Source: an uncultured Oscillospiraceae bacterium (lineage in GTDB: Bacteria; Bacillota; Clostridia; Oscillospirales; Ruminococcaceae). Taken from it: DNA of 64,000 nucleotides. The notes beneath the pieces were generated by a model. It ran no database searches. It worked only from the letters and a program-made list of their open reading frames with translations, and had not been told where the DNA came from. The position numbers and the translations under genes are program-made. The stretch spans positions 1-64,000 of the forward strand of contig CAKSKU010000002.1 in assembly GCA_934465295.1 (NCBI GenBank), in the 5' to 3' direction. Positions 35,350-44,281 of this stretch are shown in pieces. The first letter of the stretch is position 1, and every line of letters begins with the position of its first letter.

Positions 35350-36131
35350 ACATAGTAAAAGCAGTGATGCGCAAAGACCTTTCCGTGAGCAGAAAAACGG
35401 TCGCTATCAACGCCGCAGTGTATATTCTTATACTTGCGCTGGTGTTTCTTTACCGCTTTGCGTATATTTACGGAAACCTTGCCGACCCGAGCGTTTTTGA
35501 AAACGGTGAAGAAGACCGGCTCCTTAACATCACATATATGGATATGCTTCTTCCTCCGCTGCTTTCGCTCGTTTTCTCAATGACGGCTTCGTGGTACATA
35601 CTTTCCTCGCTCGAAAGCGACTTCCGCAGCGGCTGGTTCAGCGTAGTTTTTGCATCGGGCGGAAGCGGTCACGGTATCTGCACGGCGAAGCATATTGAAT
35701 CGGTGCTTGCAATGCTTCTGAGTATGGCTGTGAATTTCGCTGTAAGCACGGTTTATTACAGCTTTTTCCCGAGAGGATATTCGGCGGAATTTGTGCTTCT
35801 TGGAACGCTCGTTATCCCATTTTGCATCTGTGTGTTCATTTTTCTTTCGGTAACTCTTACATACGCTCTGAAAAAAGCAGATGTTGTTCTGACGCTTATC
35901 CTTGGATTTGCGGCTGTTTATGCGATGCTTTTTATGCCTAAGATAATGGAAGTGCTTGAAACTTCCTCGGTCAACAGTCTTGAAGCGATAGAAAGCTTTG
36001 CAAATACCGTTTCAGAGAATATTTCGCTGATGATCGCTGTATCGGCTGCCGCTTTTGTCATTGTCGGAGCGGTCACATATTTTGTCGGAGCGGTGCTTCT
36101 GAAAAGGAGGGAAAAGCTGTGTGGGGCTTGA
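35346..36131 (+). CDS. ABC-2 type permease
   Basis: A 261-aa integral membrane protein with six or so transmembrane helices (for example AINAAVYILILALVFLYRF, MLLPPLLSLVFSMTASWYI, ADVVLTLILGFAAVYAML). It is the first of two non-identical permeases, probably forming a heterodimer with the ATPase encoded upstream. ATG 35346 overlaps the ATPase stop as ATGA. I cannot name the transported compound. Confidence 0.82.
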   Translation: MNIVKAVMRKDLSVSRKTVAINAAVYILILALVFLYRFAYIYGNLADPSVFENGEEDRLLNITYMDMLLPPLLSLVFSMTASWYILSSLESDFRSGWFSVVFASGGSGHGICTAKHIESVLAMLLSMAVNFAVSTVYYSFFPRGYSAEFVLLGTLVIPFCICVFIFLSVTLTYALKKADVVLTLILGFAAVYAMLFMPKIMEVLETSSVNSLEAIESFANTVSENISLMIAVSAAAFVIVGAVTYFVGAVLLKRREKLCGA

Positions 36132-36841
36132 TATACAAGGACATTGTGACGAATAAAAAGCAGTTTATCCTTTTTGCGGTATGCTCGGCTGTGCTTTTTT
36201 CGATAATGGTCGCAGCGCTTTTTATTGCAGACGATTTTGGAGAGTACACAGAATCTGCGCAGGCTGTTTCGCTCATGGCTGTGACCTGCGCATTTCTGCC
36301 GTGGCTCGACCTGCCGACTGCGCTTATAAAAAATGACGAGGGCAGGCATTGGGGCGGCTTTGTTTCCGCTTCGCCCGTTTCGGCAAAGGGACAGGTGGCT
36401 TCAAAATATGTTCTTGGCTTTGCAGTTCTTGTTGTTATCGTAAATATACTGTATTTTCTTTTGCAGATATGCGATATCATACTTTATTATTCCGCAGGGG
36501 TCACGGCAATGAGCGGCACGATAAGCTTTGCTTTGATGCTTGCGTTTGCGGTGATGCTTTTATGGGCGGTCGAGATACCCTTCACGGTCTATTTCGGGAG
36601 CAAAACGGGCGGTGCGGTAAAATTTCTGCTCTTCCTTGCAGTCGTGCTTGGGTTTATCGTCTACGGACTTTACGGCAGGACAAGGCTTTCTTTTGACGGT
36701 TTATGGGCGCTGTTTTTCTCGGAGGATATAAAAATTTACGCTTTCACGATAGGTTCTGAGCTGTTCTGTGCGGCGGCGTATTTGCTCTCCTATCCGCTCT
36801 CCTGCCGACTTTATCCGAAAGGAGCTGAAAACAATGGATAA
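36119..36841 (+). CDS. ABC-2 type permease
   Basis: A 240-aa membrane protein with about six helices, second permease of the operon. It begins with GTG (MWGLIYKDIVTNKKQF), supported by AAGGAGG (36104-36110) with 8-nt spacing; the start lies inside the end of the first permease gene. The N-terminal IYKDI segment is typical of ABC-2 export permeases. Its last codons overlap the CPBP gene start by 8 bases. Confidence 0.82.
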   Translation: MWGLIYKDIVTNKKQFILFAVCSAVLFSIMVAALFIADDFGEYTESAQAVSLMAVTCAFLPWLDLPTALIKNDEGRHWGGFVSASPVSAKGQVASKYVLGFAVLVVIVNILYFLLQICDIILYYSAGVTAMSGTISFALMLAFAVMLLWAVEIPFTVYFGSKTGGAVKFLLFLAVVLGFIVYGLYGRTRLSFDGLWALFFSEDIKIYAFTIGSELFCAAAYLLSYPLSCRLYPKGAENNG

Positions 36842-37694
36842 AAAGCTGACGATAAAGCGCATTGTCATTTTCACGCTTCTTGCAATAGTACTGTCGGCGG
36901 TATGGGGGATAATTTTCCTATATCTTCCCGAGGGACCCACTATGTATGACGACCCCGAGAATGCGACTCCGATGAGCCAATTTGCAGGCTGGGGTATGAT
37001 GGGTCCTGCCATAGCGACTTTCCTCACCCGTCTTATCACAAAAGAGGGAATGTCGGGTTCGATGCTCAAATTCAACATAAAGGGCAATGTGAAATACTAT
37101 GTTCTCCCGTATGCGGCACTGCTCTGCGTGAGCTTTATAAACGCTCTTTTTATGCCGATTGCGGCAGGCGAAAGTTTTTACTTCGGGAACGATATGAGGG
37201 AATTTCTGCTACTGATTTTGAATACTGCGGTCTCCTGCGCAATGCTCTGCGGCTTATATTTCGGCGAGGAATACGGTTGGCGAGGCTATCTTTACCCGAA
37301 GCTGGAGGAGCTTTTCGGCACGGGAAAGGCTCTCGTTCTCACGGGGATAATATGGGGCGTATGGCACACTCCATGGCTTTTAAAGGGTCATAATTTCGGG
37401 ACGGATATTCCCCTTTTCCCCGTGAGCAATATTCTTCTGATGTGCGTTTTATGCGTTTTTGTTACGCCCGTTTTTGTGTTTTTCTCTAAGAAAACGAACT
37501 CCGTCTGGCCTGCGGTTCTTGCGCACGGATTTGTGAACAACTTCGTTTCCTATGCTTCGCTCATGTTTATTGACGGTGAAAAGACGTCGCTCACGGCAAT
37601 GCAGATATCATCGGTATTTTTCATAGGGTATGGTGTTGTCGGTGCATTTTTCTTTATTGTTATGGTACGGCAAGGAAGGAAGATATCGGTTTGA
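36834..37694 (+). CDS. CPBP-family intramembrane metalloprotease
   Basis: A 286-aa membrane protein of the CPBP (abortive infection/CAAX protease-like) family. Catalytic motifs are intact: EEYGWRGYLYP (E-E-x-x-x-R), GVWHTPWLL (His in third motif) and AHGFVNN. About seven or eight helices. Members process or protect against peptides, and those next to bacteriocin-type ABC exporters are often immunity proteins; this is inference here. ATG 36834 has AGGAG upstream and overlaps the second permease; an earlier in-frame start at 36768 is not preferred. Confidence 0.88.
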   Translation: MDKKLTIKRIVIFTLLAIVLSAVWGIIFLYLPEGPTMYDDPENATPMSQFAGWGMMGPAIATFLTRLITKEGMSGSMLKFNIKGNVKYYVLPYAALLCVSFINALFMPIAAGESFYFGNDMREFLLLILNTAVSCAMLCGLYFGEEYGWRGYLYPKLEELFGTGKALVLTGIIWGVWHTPWLLKGHNFGTDIPLFPVSNILLMCVLCVFVTPVFVFFSKKTNSVWPAVLAHGFVNNFVSYASLMFIDGEKTSLTAMQISSVFFIGYGVVGAFFFIVMVRQGRKISV

Positions 37695-37725
37695 TCTCAT
37701 TTTCCATAGCTGTTCATACTGTGTT

Positions 37726-38061
37726 GAAGCTTCAAATTCACTCACTTACGTTCGTGGATTTGAAGCTTCAAGGATAGTTTGTTTTAGGAAAATAGAATGG
37801 CGCAATTCACATTTTTTAGGTTTACGAAACTGAATTTATCATATTTCGTTTTACCTTTTTTGATGTGAATTGCGCCTTTTTTGGCTGTTAGATTTTTTTC
37901 TGTTGCGGCAATGCCTTTAGTCATAGTTTAGGGTGTTTCGCTCTCTGCGGAGAGCGACCAAGGGCTTTGCCCTCTGGACACCCACCACCCTTTAAACAAA
38001 GCGAAATTCTTTCAGAATTAACGTAAACTTTAGTTGGCTTCGCATCGCTGCACTTTGTTTT
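37726..38061 (+). repeat. composite hairpin repeat, copy C
   Basis: Third copy. The first hairpin pairs 37726-37741 with 37754-37769 (GAAGCTTCAAAT.CAC arms). AGGATAGTTTG follows, then GGCGCAATTCACA (37799-37811) with TGTGAATTGCGCC (37864-37876) and CTTTTTT. The GC-rich module (CTCTCTGCGGAGAG, GGGCTTTGCCC) at about 37935-37995 ends in GTAAACTTTAGTTGGCTTCGC next to the cyclophilin stop. It fills the convergent gap between the CPBP gene and the cyclophilin gene. Confidence 0.75.
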
Positions 38062-38535
38062 TTATTCCTCAATATAGACCTTTGCCATTACCTGTGGTGT
38101 TGTTGGCATATCACGGAAGTCTGTTTCTACTCCTGCGATCTCGTCGATAACGTCAAGTCCTTCTACTACCTTTCCGAATGCTGCATAGTCGCCGTCAAGG
38201 TGCGGTGCGTCCTGATGCATAATAAAGAACTGTGAGCTTGCGCTGTCCTTCATCATTGAACGTGCCATTGAGATAACGCCTCTTGTATGCTTAAGGTCAT
38301 TCTTCACGCCGTTTGATGCGAACTCGCCCTTGATCTTATCCTTTGAGCCGCCCATTCCCGTACCCTCGGGGTCGCCGCCCTGGATCATAAAGTCGGGGAT
38401 AACTCTGTGGAATGTAAGACCGTCATAAAAGCCCTCTTTTACGAGCTTTTCAAAGTTTGCGACTGTGATAGGTGCTTTATCGGGATAAAGTTCTATCTTC
38501 ATCTTTTTGCCGTTTTCCATTTCGATTACTACCAT
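38062..38535 (-). CDS. peptidyl-prolyl cis-trans isomerase (cyclophilin type)
   Basis: A 157-aa cyclophilin. Diagnostic segments are FHRVIPDFMIQGGDP (catalytic Arg in FHR), SSQFFIMHQDAPHLDGDYAAFG and GVISMARS. There is no signal peptide, so it acts in the cytoplasm, helping folding by isomerising proline bonds. An in-frame TTG at 38550 exists, but ATG 38535 stands 8 nt after GGAGG. It lies 17 bp after galT on the same strand and its 3' end faces repeat copy C. Confidence 0.93.
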   Translation of the reverse strand: MVVIEMENGKKMKIELYPDKAPITVANFEKLVKEGFYDGLTFHRVIPDFMIQGGDPEGTGMGGSKDKIKGEFASNGVKNDLKHTRGVISMARSMMKDSASSQFFIMHQDAPHLDGDYAAFGKVVEGLDVIDEIAGVETDFRDMPTTPQVMAKVYIEE

Positions 38536-38552
38536 TTTATTTTCCTCCAAAA

Positions 38553-40067
38553 TTATTTACTGTTTACATATTCAACGAATCTGTTGAAGCCTGCGATGCC
38601 CTTTTCGTCACGCTTGTAAACGCCTGCGTGTTCAAGAACCTTCGCAAACACCTTGCCTATCTCCTGCTTGATGATATCATCGACATTTTCGGGCGTGATA
38701 TCATATTTCGGAGCGAACTCCTCTGCCCAGTCGGCGTGTTTTTCAAGGACGGGATCCTCACGGACTGCGCTCACGCCCTTATTGATAAGCGTGTCTGCGA
38801 GCTTTTCCATTTCGCCTTTAAGACGTGCGGGAAGAACGGCAAGTCCCATTACTTCGATAAGACCGATATTCTCCTTTTTGATATGGTGAAGCTCTGCGTG
38901 TGGGTGGTAAACACCGAGCGGACACTCGTCCGTTGTGATATTGTTGCGGAGAACGAGGTCAAGCTCAAAGTCGTTGCCCCTCTTTCTTGCAATAGGCGTG
39001 ATAGTATTGTGCGAAACTCCGTCCGTTTCGGCAAAGATGAACGAAGCTTCGTCGGTATAGCCTCTCCAAGCGGTGAGGATCTTATCGCCAAGCTCTACAA
39101 GGCGCTCATAATCACGGCAGGAAATTCGTATAACGGACATCGGCCACTTTACTCTGCCTGCCTTGACGTCCTCAAAGCCCTTGAAGTGAAGCTCTTCCTC
39201 GATAGGTGCTTTCTCCATTGCAAAGGTGTAATGTCCGCCCTGAAAATGCTCGTGAGTAAGTATTGAGCCGCCGACTATCGGAAGATCGGCGTTCGAGCCT
39301 ACAAAATAGTGTGGGAACTGCTCAACGAAGTCAAAAAGCTTCGCAAAAGCGTCACGGTCTATCTTCATCGGCGTATGCATACAATTGAGGACGATGCAAT
39401 GCTCATTATAGTAAACGTAAGGCGAATACTGGAGTGCCCAGCGGTCGCCGTTTATCTTTATCGGGATAATGCGGTGGTTTTCACGGGCTGGGTGATTTAC
39501 TCTGCCTGCGTAGCCGACATTTTCCTCGCAGAGCTGGCACTTCGGGTATGAGCTTTGCTTTGCATTGAGTGCGGCAGCGATAGCTTTCGGGTCTTTTTCG
39601 GGCTTGGAAAGGTTGATGGTAACATCGAGTGTGCCGTACTCGGTCTCGGTCGTCCATTTTACGTCCTTTTTGATGCGGTAGCGGCGGATATAGTCGGTAT
39701 CGCAGCTGAATTTATAGTAAAAATCGGTCGCAGCCTGCGGTGACTTCTCACGGTAAGTTCTGCGGAACTTCTCAATAACTTCGGACGGACGGGGCGTAAG
39801 ACAGCCCATTATCTCGGTATCGAAAAGGTCACGGTAAACGATGCTGTCCTCGATGATGCCCTTTTCAACGGCGTAATCAAGGATATCCGCAAGTACAGGT
39901 TCAAGCTCAACATCGCAGTAATTCTCATCGGGTGGGTCATACTCGTCCAGACCGAGCTTGTGGATAAGCATATTTGCTGTGTAGATCCTGTCCTCGGCTG
40001 TGATAAGGTTATTTTCAAGTCCGTAGCATATCAGCTTGCGGACGGCTGTATGTATATTATCTGACAT
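38553..40067 (-). CDS. galT: UDP-glucose-hexose-1-phosphate uridylyltransferase (GalT2 type)
   Basis: A 504-aa enzyme of the Firmicutes GalT type, exchanging UMP between UDP-glucose and galactose-1-phosphate in the Leloir pathway. Features: NHPARENHRIIP, the HFVGSNADLPIVGGSILTHEHFQGG region (broken here into known parts) with the nucleophilic His context THEHFQGG, and CGLCP-like cysteines replaced by a C-x-x-C pair (CQLCEENVG). It has a promoter (40103-40131); ATG 40067 follows GGAGG by 8 nt. No galK or galE is adjacent, which is unusual. Confidence 0.93.
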   Translation of the reverse strand: MSDNIHTAVRKLICYGLENNLITAEDRIYTANMLIHKLGLDEYDPPDENYCDVELEPVLADILDYAVEKGIIEDSIVYRDLFDTEIMGCLTPRPSEVIEKFRRTYREKSPQAATDFYYKFSCDTDYIRRYRIKKDVKWTTETEYGTLDVTINLSKPEKDPKAIAAALNAKQSSYPKCQLCEENVGYAGRVNHPARENHRIIPIKINGDRWALQYSPYVYYNEHCIVLNCMHTPMKIDRDAFAKLFDFVEQFPHYFVGSNADLPIVGGSILTHEHFQGGHYTFAMEKAPIEEELHFKGFEDVKAGRVKWPMSVIRISCRDYERLVELGDKILTAWRGYTDEASFIFAETDGVSHNTITPIARKRGNDFELDLVLRNNITTDECPLGVYHPHAELHHIKKENIGLIEVMGLAVLPARLKGEMEKLADTLINKGVSAVREDPVLEKHADWAEEFAPKYDITPENVDDIIKQEIGKVFAKVLEHAGVYKRDEKGIAGFNRFVEYVNSK

Positions 40068-40102
40068 AGCGCAGTCCTCCATTGACGGAAATAGTTATTT
40101 AT

Positions 40103-40131
40103 ATTTTACCATAATCCGTGTTCAAATGCAA
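40103..40131 (-). promoter_or_regulatory. promoter for galT
   Basis: TTGCAT (40126-40131), 17-bp spacer, TAAAAT (40103-40108) on the minus strand. Confidence 0.55.
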
Positions 40132-40151
40132 CAATTTTTATAAATTTTTTA

Positions 40152-41633
40152 CTATTTGATAGCAGATTCAAGCATCAGCCTGCCGCTCTCGGAAAGAATA
40201 CCATTGTTATAAGCAGTTTCGATATCCCAAAAAACTTTTTCCCACGAAGAACGATCATAGCCGTATAAAAGCACTTTATCATCATACGGCGACATTCTGA
40301 CAGCATAAAATCCGCCGTATATCCCGTAAAATGCGGTTATCTTTACCTCATCTGCGGTGTAAGTTCTGCTGTCATCGGAGATAAATTCCGCATAATCCTC
40401 TTTCAGCCATTCTACCGAATATTCGTTGATATCATCTACCGAATAGGACGGCATTTCCGCTTTCACGGCTGTCATCTCCGATGTTACTTTGTCATAGTCA
40501 AAGTCAACGAGAACTTCATTCGCATAACCGGTCTCATCTTCAAAATAGGTATGATTATTCCTGATATTTGAATTATTCGTTAAAACAAAATGACCGTCCG
40601 AATATGTATAAATTGTACCATAATCTATAAATCCGCTGCTGACACAATAATATTTTCCGCCGATAAGCGAAACATTCGAATATTCTCCAAGATCTTCGTA
40701 AAACATCTCAATGTTTTTATCCGTATCCATTCTGATTATTTCTTCCTTATCACACGGAATGCCATCAACGGGGATATACATAACTTTTTCGGGGTCAAAT
40801 ATCATAAGACCGCCTGCCGACTGCCAGCCGAACACGGATATAAAACAGTCCTGCTTATATACACTGCCTCTGAAAGCATAAAGACAAAGAGCTTTCCCAT
40901 CACGGACAGTCCATATTATCGTATGGTCCTCCGCACCGCAGCTTCCCGAACCGCCTATAACGAGCTGTTTGTTGCAGCCGTAATCTATAAACTCCGTATA
41001 ATAAAGACTGCAGTTATGGTCGAGCAATTCTGTATTTCCGTCATTGCCGATAAAAATAAGAAAGCTGTAGACTGCCGAAAAGCTATCGCTCGGATCATCG
41101 GTGTTTATATAATTGCTGTACGGCATATCAATAAGCAGGAATGTTTCGTCCCTGCCGTCGCCGTCATAGTCCTCGGTATAGCTTTCAAGCAGTTTCGGTA
41201 TAATAACGCCGTTTTCATCGAAATATTCGGGATAACTTTCTTTGTAAAGGTCACTATATTTCTGCGACTGCGCATATTCTTCCGTGGTTTTGAGGAATTC
41301 TATCGCCTTTTCGCTCGTTTCGTCCTCCTGCTTTGAGCCTTTGTAATATTCGATAAAAGCAAAGTCGGTAAAGGTCATATCCTCCGCTTTTACCGATATT
41401 TTTTCGGGAACATTCTCCGTCACGTTCATTTCCGATGTTTCGGTTGTTTCCGCAGTTGTCAAAGCGGTAGTTTCGCTCGTTTCAGCCGTTGTTTCCGATG
41501 AAGTGACAGAAGAAACTGTCACCGTCACGCTCTCCGTTTCCGAAACGTTGCTTTCGCCGTCATTTGCGGCAGTGCAGGCTGTCATTGCCGCACACATCAG
41601 AGCCACTGCCGAAATAAAGATCTTTTTGTTCAT
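40152..41633 (-). CDS. surface lipoprotein, paralogue 1
   Basis: A 493-aa lipoprotein of unknown function: signal peptide ending in lipobox MTAC (MNKKIFISAVALMCAAMTAC), then about 55 residues of Ser/Thr/Glu repeats (TTAETSETT type) and a globular domain. This domain contains DYDGDGRDETFLLIDMPY, an integrin/FG-GAP-like calcium loop pattern, and VIGGSGSCG. It is a close paralogue of the next gene; from SVKAEDMTFTDFAFIEYY onward the two are nearly identical in long stretches. Ribosome site GAAAGGA precedes the start. Possibly a cell-surface binding or sensing protein. Confidence 0.85.
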   Translation of the reverse strand: MNKKIFISAVALMCAAMTACTAANDGESNVSETESVTVTVSSVTSSETTAETSETTALTTAETTETSEMNVTENVPEKISVKAEDMTFTDFAFIEYYKGSKQEDETSEKAIEFLKTTEEYAQSQKYSDLYKESYPEYFDENGVIIPKLLESYTEDYDGDGRDETFLLIDMPYSNYINTDDPSDSFSAVYSFLIFIGNDGNTELLDHNCSLYYTEFIDYGCNKQLVIGGSGSCGAEDHTIIWTVRDGKALCLYAFRGSVYKQDCFISVFGWQSAGGLMIFDPEKVMYIPVDGIPCDKEEIIRMDTDKNIEMFYEDLGEYSNVSLIGGKYYCVSSGFIDYGTIYTYSDGHFVLTNNSNIRNNHTYFEDETGYANEVLVDFDYDKVTSEMTAVKAEMPSYSVDDINEYSVEWLKEDYAEFISDDSRTYTADEVKITAFYGIYGGFYAVRMSPYDDKVLLYGYDRSSWEKVFWDIETAYNNGILSESGRLMLESAIK

Positions 41634-41698
41634 AATTATCTATCCTTTCATAATAAGTAAATATATTTTACCACAATTCAAATGCAGCATTTCCATAT

Positions 41699-43186
41699 TC
41701 ATTTCGCATTATTTATCGCAGATTCAAGCATCAGCCTGCCGCTCTCGGACAGAATACCATTATTATAGGCAGTTTCGATATTCCAAAAAACTGTTTTCTC
41801 CGAAGAACGGTCATAGCCGTATAAAAGCACTTTATCATCATAGGGCGACATTCTGACAGCGTTAAAGCCGCCGTATATCCCGTAAAATGCGGTTATCTCC
41901 ACCTCATCTGCGGTGTAAGTCCTGCTGTCATCGGAGATAAATCCCGCATAGTCTTCTTTCAGCCATTCTGTCGAATATTCGTTGATATCATCGACCGAAT
42001 AGGATGGCATTTCCGTTTTCACGACTGTCATCTCCGATGTTACCTTGTCATAGTCAAAGTCGGTGAAAACCGCATTGGTATAAACCGAACGAAAATCCTC
42101 TTCATATAAATGGTTGTCCCTGATATTTGAATTATTCGTTAAAACAAAATGCCCGTCCGAATATGTGTAAATAATTCCCGTGTCCATAAATCCTATCTCA
42201 GCGCAGTAATATTTTCCGCCGATAAGTGAAACGTTCCACTGATCGCCATATTCCTCATCATAAAGCATCTCAATGGTTTTATCGGTATCCATTCTGATGA
42301 TCTCTTCCTTATCGCAGGGAACGCCGTCAACGGGGATATACATGACCTTTTCGGGGTCAAAAATCATAACTCCGCCCGATGACTGCCAGCCGAATGAGGA
42401 CACAAAGCAGTCCTGCTTATACAAGCTTCCTCTTAAACCGAAGATCGAAGCCGCTTTCCCGTCACGGACAGTCCATATATCCATACGGCTTTCCACACCG
42501 CAGCTTCCCGAGCCGCCTATCACAAGCTGCTTATTATACCCGTAATCGAGCAGCTGCGGCGTATAGATACCGCAGTTATAGTCGGCAAGCTCCGCATTTC
42601 CGTCGCTGCCGATAAAGATAAGGAAGCTGTAAACCTCCGAGAATTGCGTGTTCGGGTCATCATAACTGTACGGCATATCAATGAGCAGGAAGGTTTCGTC
42701 CCTGCCATCGCCGTCATAGTCCTCGGTATAGCTTTCGTGCAGCTTCGGAACAAGAACGCCGTTTTCATCGAAATATTCGGGATATTCCTCCTTGAAATAA
42801 GAGCTGTACTCCTGCGAATGTGCATATTCCTCCGTTGTTCTGAGAAATTCTATCGCCTTTTCGCTCGTTTCGTCCTCCTGCTTTGAGCCTTTGTAATATT
42901 CGATAAAAGCAAAGTCGGTAAAGGTCAAGTCCTCCGCTTTTACCGATATTTTTTCGGGAGCTTTCTCCGTTTCAGCCGTTTCCGAAGCCGTCAAAGCTGT
43001 ATTTTCGTCCGTTTCAGCCGCTGTTGAGACCGTTGTTTCGGTCGTTTCCGATGTTGTTTCCACCGAAACCGCCGCTGTCACGCTCTCCGTTTCCAAAGCG
43101 TTGTTTTCGCCGTCAGCTGCGGCTGTGCAGGCTGTCATTGCCGCACACAAAACTGCCATTGCCGATAAAAATGTCTTTTTTTCCAT
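41699..43186 (-). CDS. surface lipoprotein, paralogue 2
   Basis: A 495-aa copy of the preceding protein: lipobox MTAC in MEKKTFLSAMAVLCAAMTAC, a similar but diverged Thr/Glu linker, and the same globular domain (KGSKQEDETSEKAIEFL, DYDGDGRDETFLLIDMPY, VIGGSGSCG). The linker and the loop around residues 300-340 differ most. ATG 43186 has AAAGGAAAG 6 nt before it and is preferred over 43204. The two genes are 65 bp apart in the same direction, pointing to a tandem duplication. Confidence 0.85.
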   Translation of the reverse strand: MEKKTFLSAMAVLCAAMTACTAAADGENNALETESVTAAVSVETTSETTETTVSTAAETDENTALTASETAETEKAPEKISVKAEDLTFTDFAFIEYYKGSKQEDETSEKAIEFLRTTEEYAHSQEYSSYFKEEYPEYFDENGVLVPKLHESYTEDYDGDGRDETFLLIDMPYSYDDPNTQFSEVYSFLIFIGSDGNAELADYNCGIYTPQLLDYGYNKQLVIGGSGSCGVESRMDIWTVRDGKAASIFGLRGSLYKQDCFVSSFGWQSSGGVMIFDPEKVMYIPVDGVPCDKEEIIRMDTDKTIEMLYDEEYGDQWNVSLIGGKYYCAEIGFMDTGIIYTYSDGHFVLTNNSNIRDNHLYEEDFRSVYTNAVFTDFDYDKVTSEMTVVKTEMPSYSVDDINEYSTEWLKEDYAGFISDDSRTYTADEVEITAFYGIYGGFNAVRMSPYDDKVLLYGYDRSSEKTVFWNIETAYNNGILSESGRLMLESAINNAK

Positions 43187-43370
43187 ATTTGTCTTTCCTT
43201 TCATAATAAAATGTCTGCTTTTTACCCAAATTATGTCCCATTTTATTCCCTTGATTTTGCAAAGCCGTCAATTGACAACTTTATACTGCGGCGGTATAAT
43301 TTAATCGTATGATCAACGGCTTTTTTCAATATAAAATGCGCCTTTCTGCACCGATATTTATTATAGTATA

Positions 43371-43952
43371 TCAGACCGAGCCGCCGAGGAAGTAGCCGAG
43401 ATACTTTTTTACATCTTCCTTTGAGCATTTGTCAAGGTTTGCGAAGGCATACTCCATCACAAGCATGAGCGTATTGCTGTGGTGCGAAGCGAGTATCTCC
43501 TTCGGGACGGGGATATCCGAACGTGTGCCGCTCTCGAGCATCTCACGGATCTTATTTCCCATAAAAAATCTAAGGCTCGTGAACATATACCCCGTTTCAT
43601 TGTTGAAGCTGACTATCTTCTGAACGAGCGGAAGATTTGCCGAGCCGAGGTCATACACTCTGTCGGCGAAGAGGTAGAGCGCATCGACCTTTCTGCCGCT
43701 GTCGCTCAATGATTTGAACTCTTCAAAGCCTATCGCCTGCGCAAGCTTTATCCAACAGCAGGTCAGCAGGTCGTATTTATCATCGAAATAGTTGTAGAAT
43801 GTCGCCCTCGGGTAGCTGCTGTGCTGGCATATCTCATTGACCGAAACGCTCTCGAACGACTTTTCGGAAAGCAGCGAGAACATACTTCCCGTAAAGGCTG
43901 CGATCGTGCGGACTGCTCCTCTTGAAAGCTTCTGCGTAAGATCATATTTCAT
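43371..43952 (-). CDS. TetR-family transcriptional regulator
   Basis: A 193-aa regulator. The N-terminal helix-turn-helix is visible in SFESVSVNEICQHSSYPRATFYNYFDDKYDLL (read as ESVSVNEICQHSSY and PRATFYNYFDDKYDL), and the remainder is a helical ligand-binding domain. ATG 43952 follows AAAGGG; an upstream in-frame start (43976) is less likely. It is divergent from the MMPL transporter gene, so local repression of that transporter is the obvious inference; the shared 329-bp gap also holds a palindromic element copy. Confidence 0.9.
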   Translation of the reverse strand: MKYDLTQKLSRGAVRTIAAFTGSMFSLLSEKSFESVSVNEICQHSSYPRATFYNYFDDKYDLLTCCWIKLAQAIGFEEFKSLSDSGRKVDALYLFADRVYDLGSANLPLVQKIVSFNNETGYMFTSLRFFMGNKIREMLESGTRSDIPVPKEILASHHSNTLMLVMEYAFANLDKCSKEDVKKYLGYFLGGSV

Positions 43953-44130
43953 ATAGTTCAGTCCCTTTCTGTACAATATTTGACATTATCCGCAAAATGT
44001 ACATATTATGACAAATTCGGATAAATGTATCTTGATGAATTTCTGTTTTTATTATATCATATAGTCAATGATTTTGCAACTGTCTAAATTCAGAAAGTTG
44101 TAAAAATTTTTATAGATGACAAAATTTATA

Positions 44131-44266
44131 CTCTTTTTTTAAACTGAAAGTGTACAAAAAATCAAGCAAGATCTTGTAGCTGTTTAAAACAGCTTGATGT
44201 TGAAAACAGGTTTAAATGGATCTTGCGCCGATTTTTTCTACGCTTTGATTAAAAATCAGTATTAAT
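44131..44266 (+). repeat. palindromic element with inverted ends, copy 1
   Basis: About 135 bp between tetR and the MMPL gene. Left arm AAACTGAAAGTGTACAAAAA (44141-) pairs imperfectly with the right arm ending ACGCTTTGATTAAAAATCAG (to about 44260). Inside are GCAAGATC (44166-44173) with GATCTTGC (44219-44226) and a small AGCTGTTT/AAACAGCT hairpin (44178-44194). A second copy lies at 50319-50418. No coding capacity; MITE-like. Confidence 0.7.
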
Positions 44267-44281
44267 AAGGAAGGAAAATGT

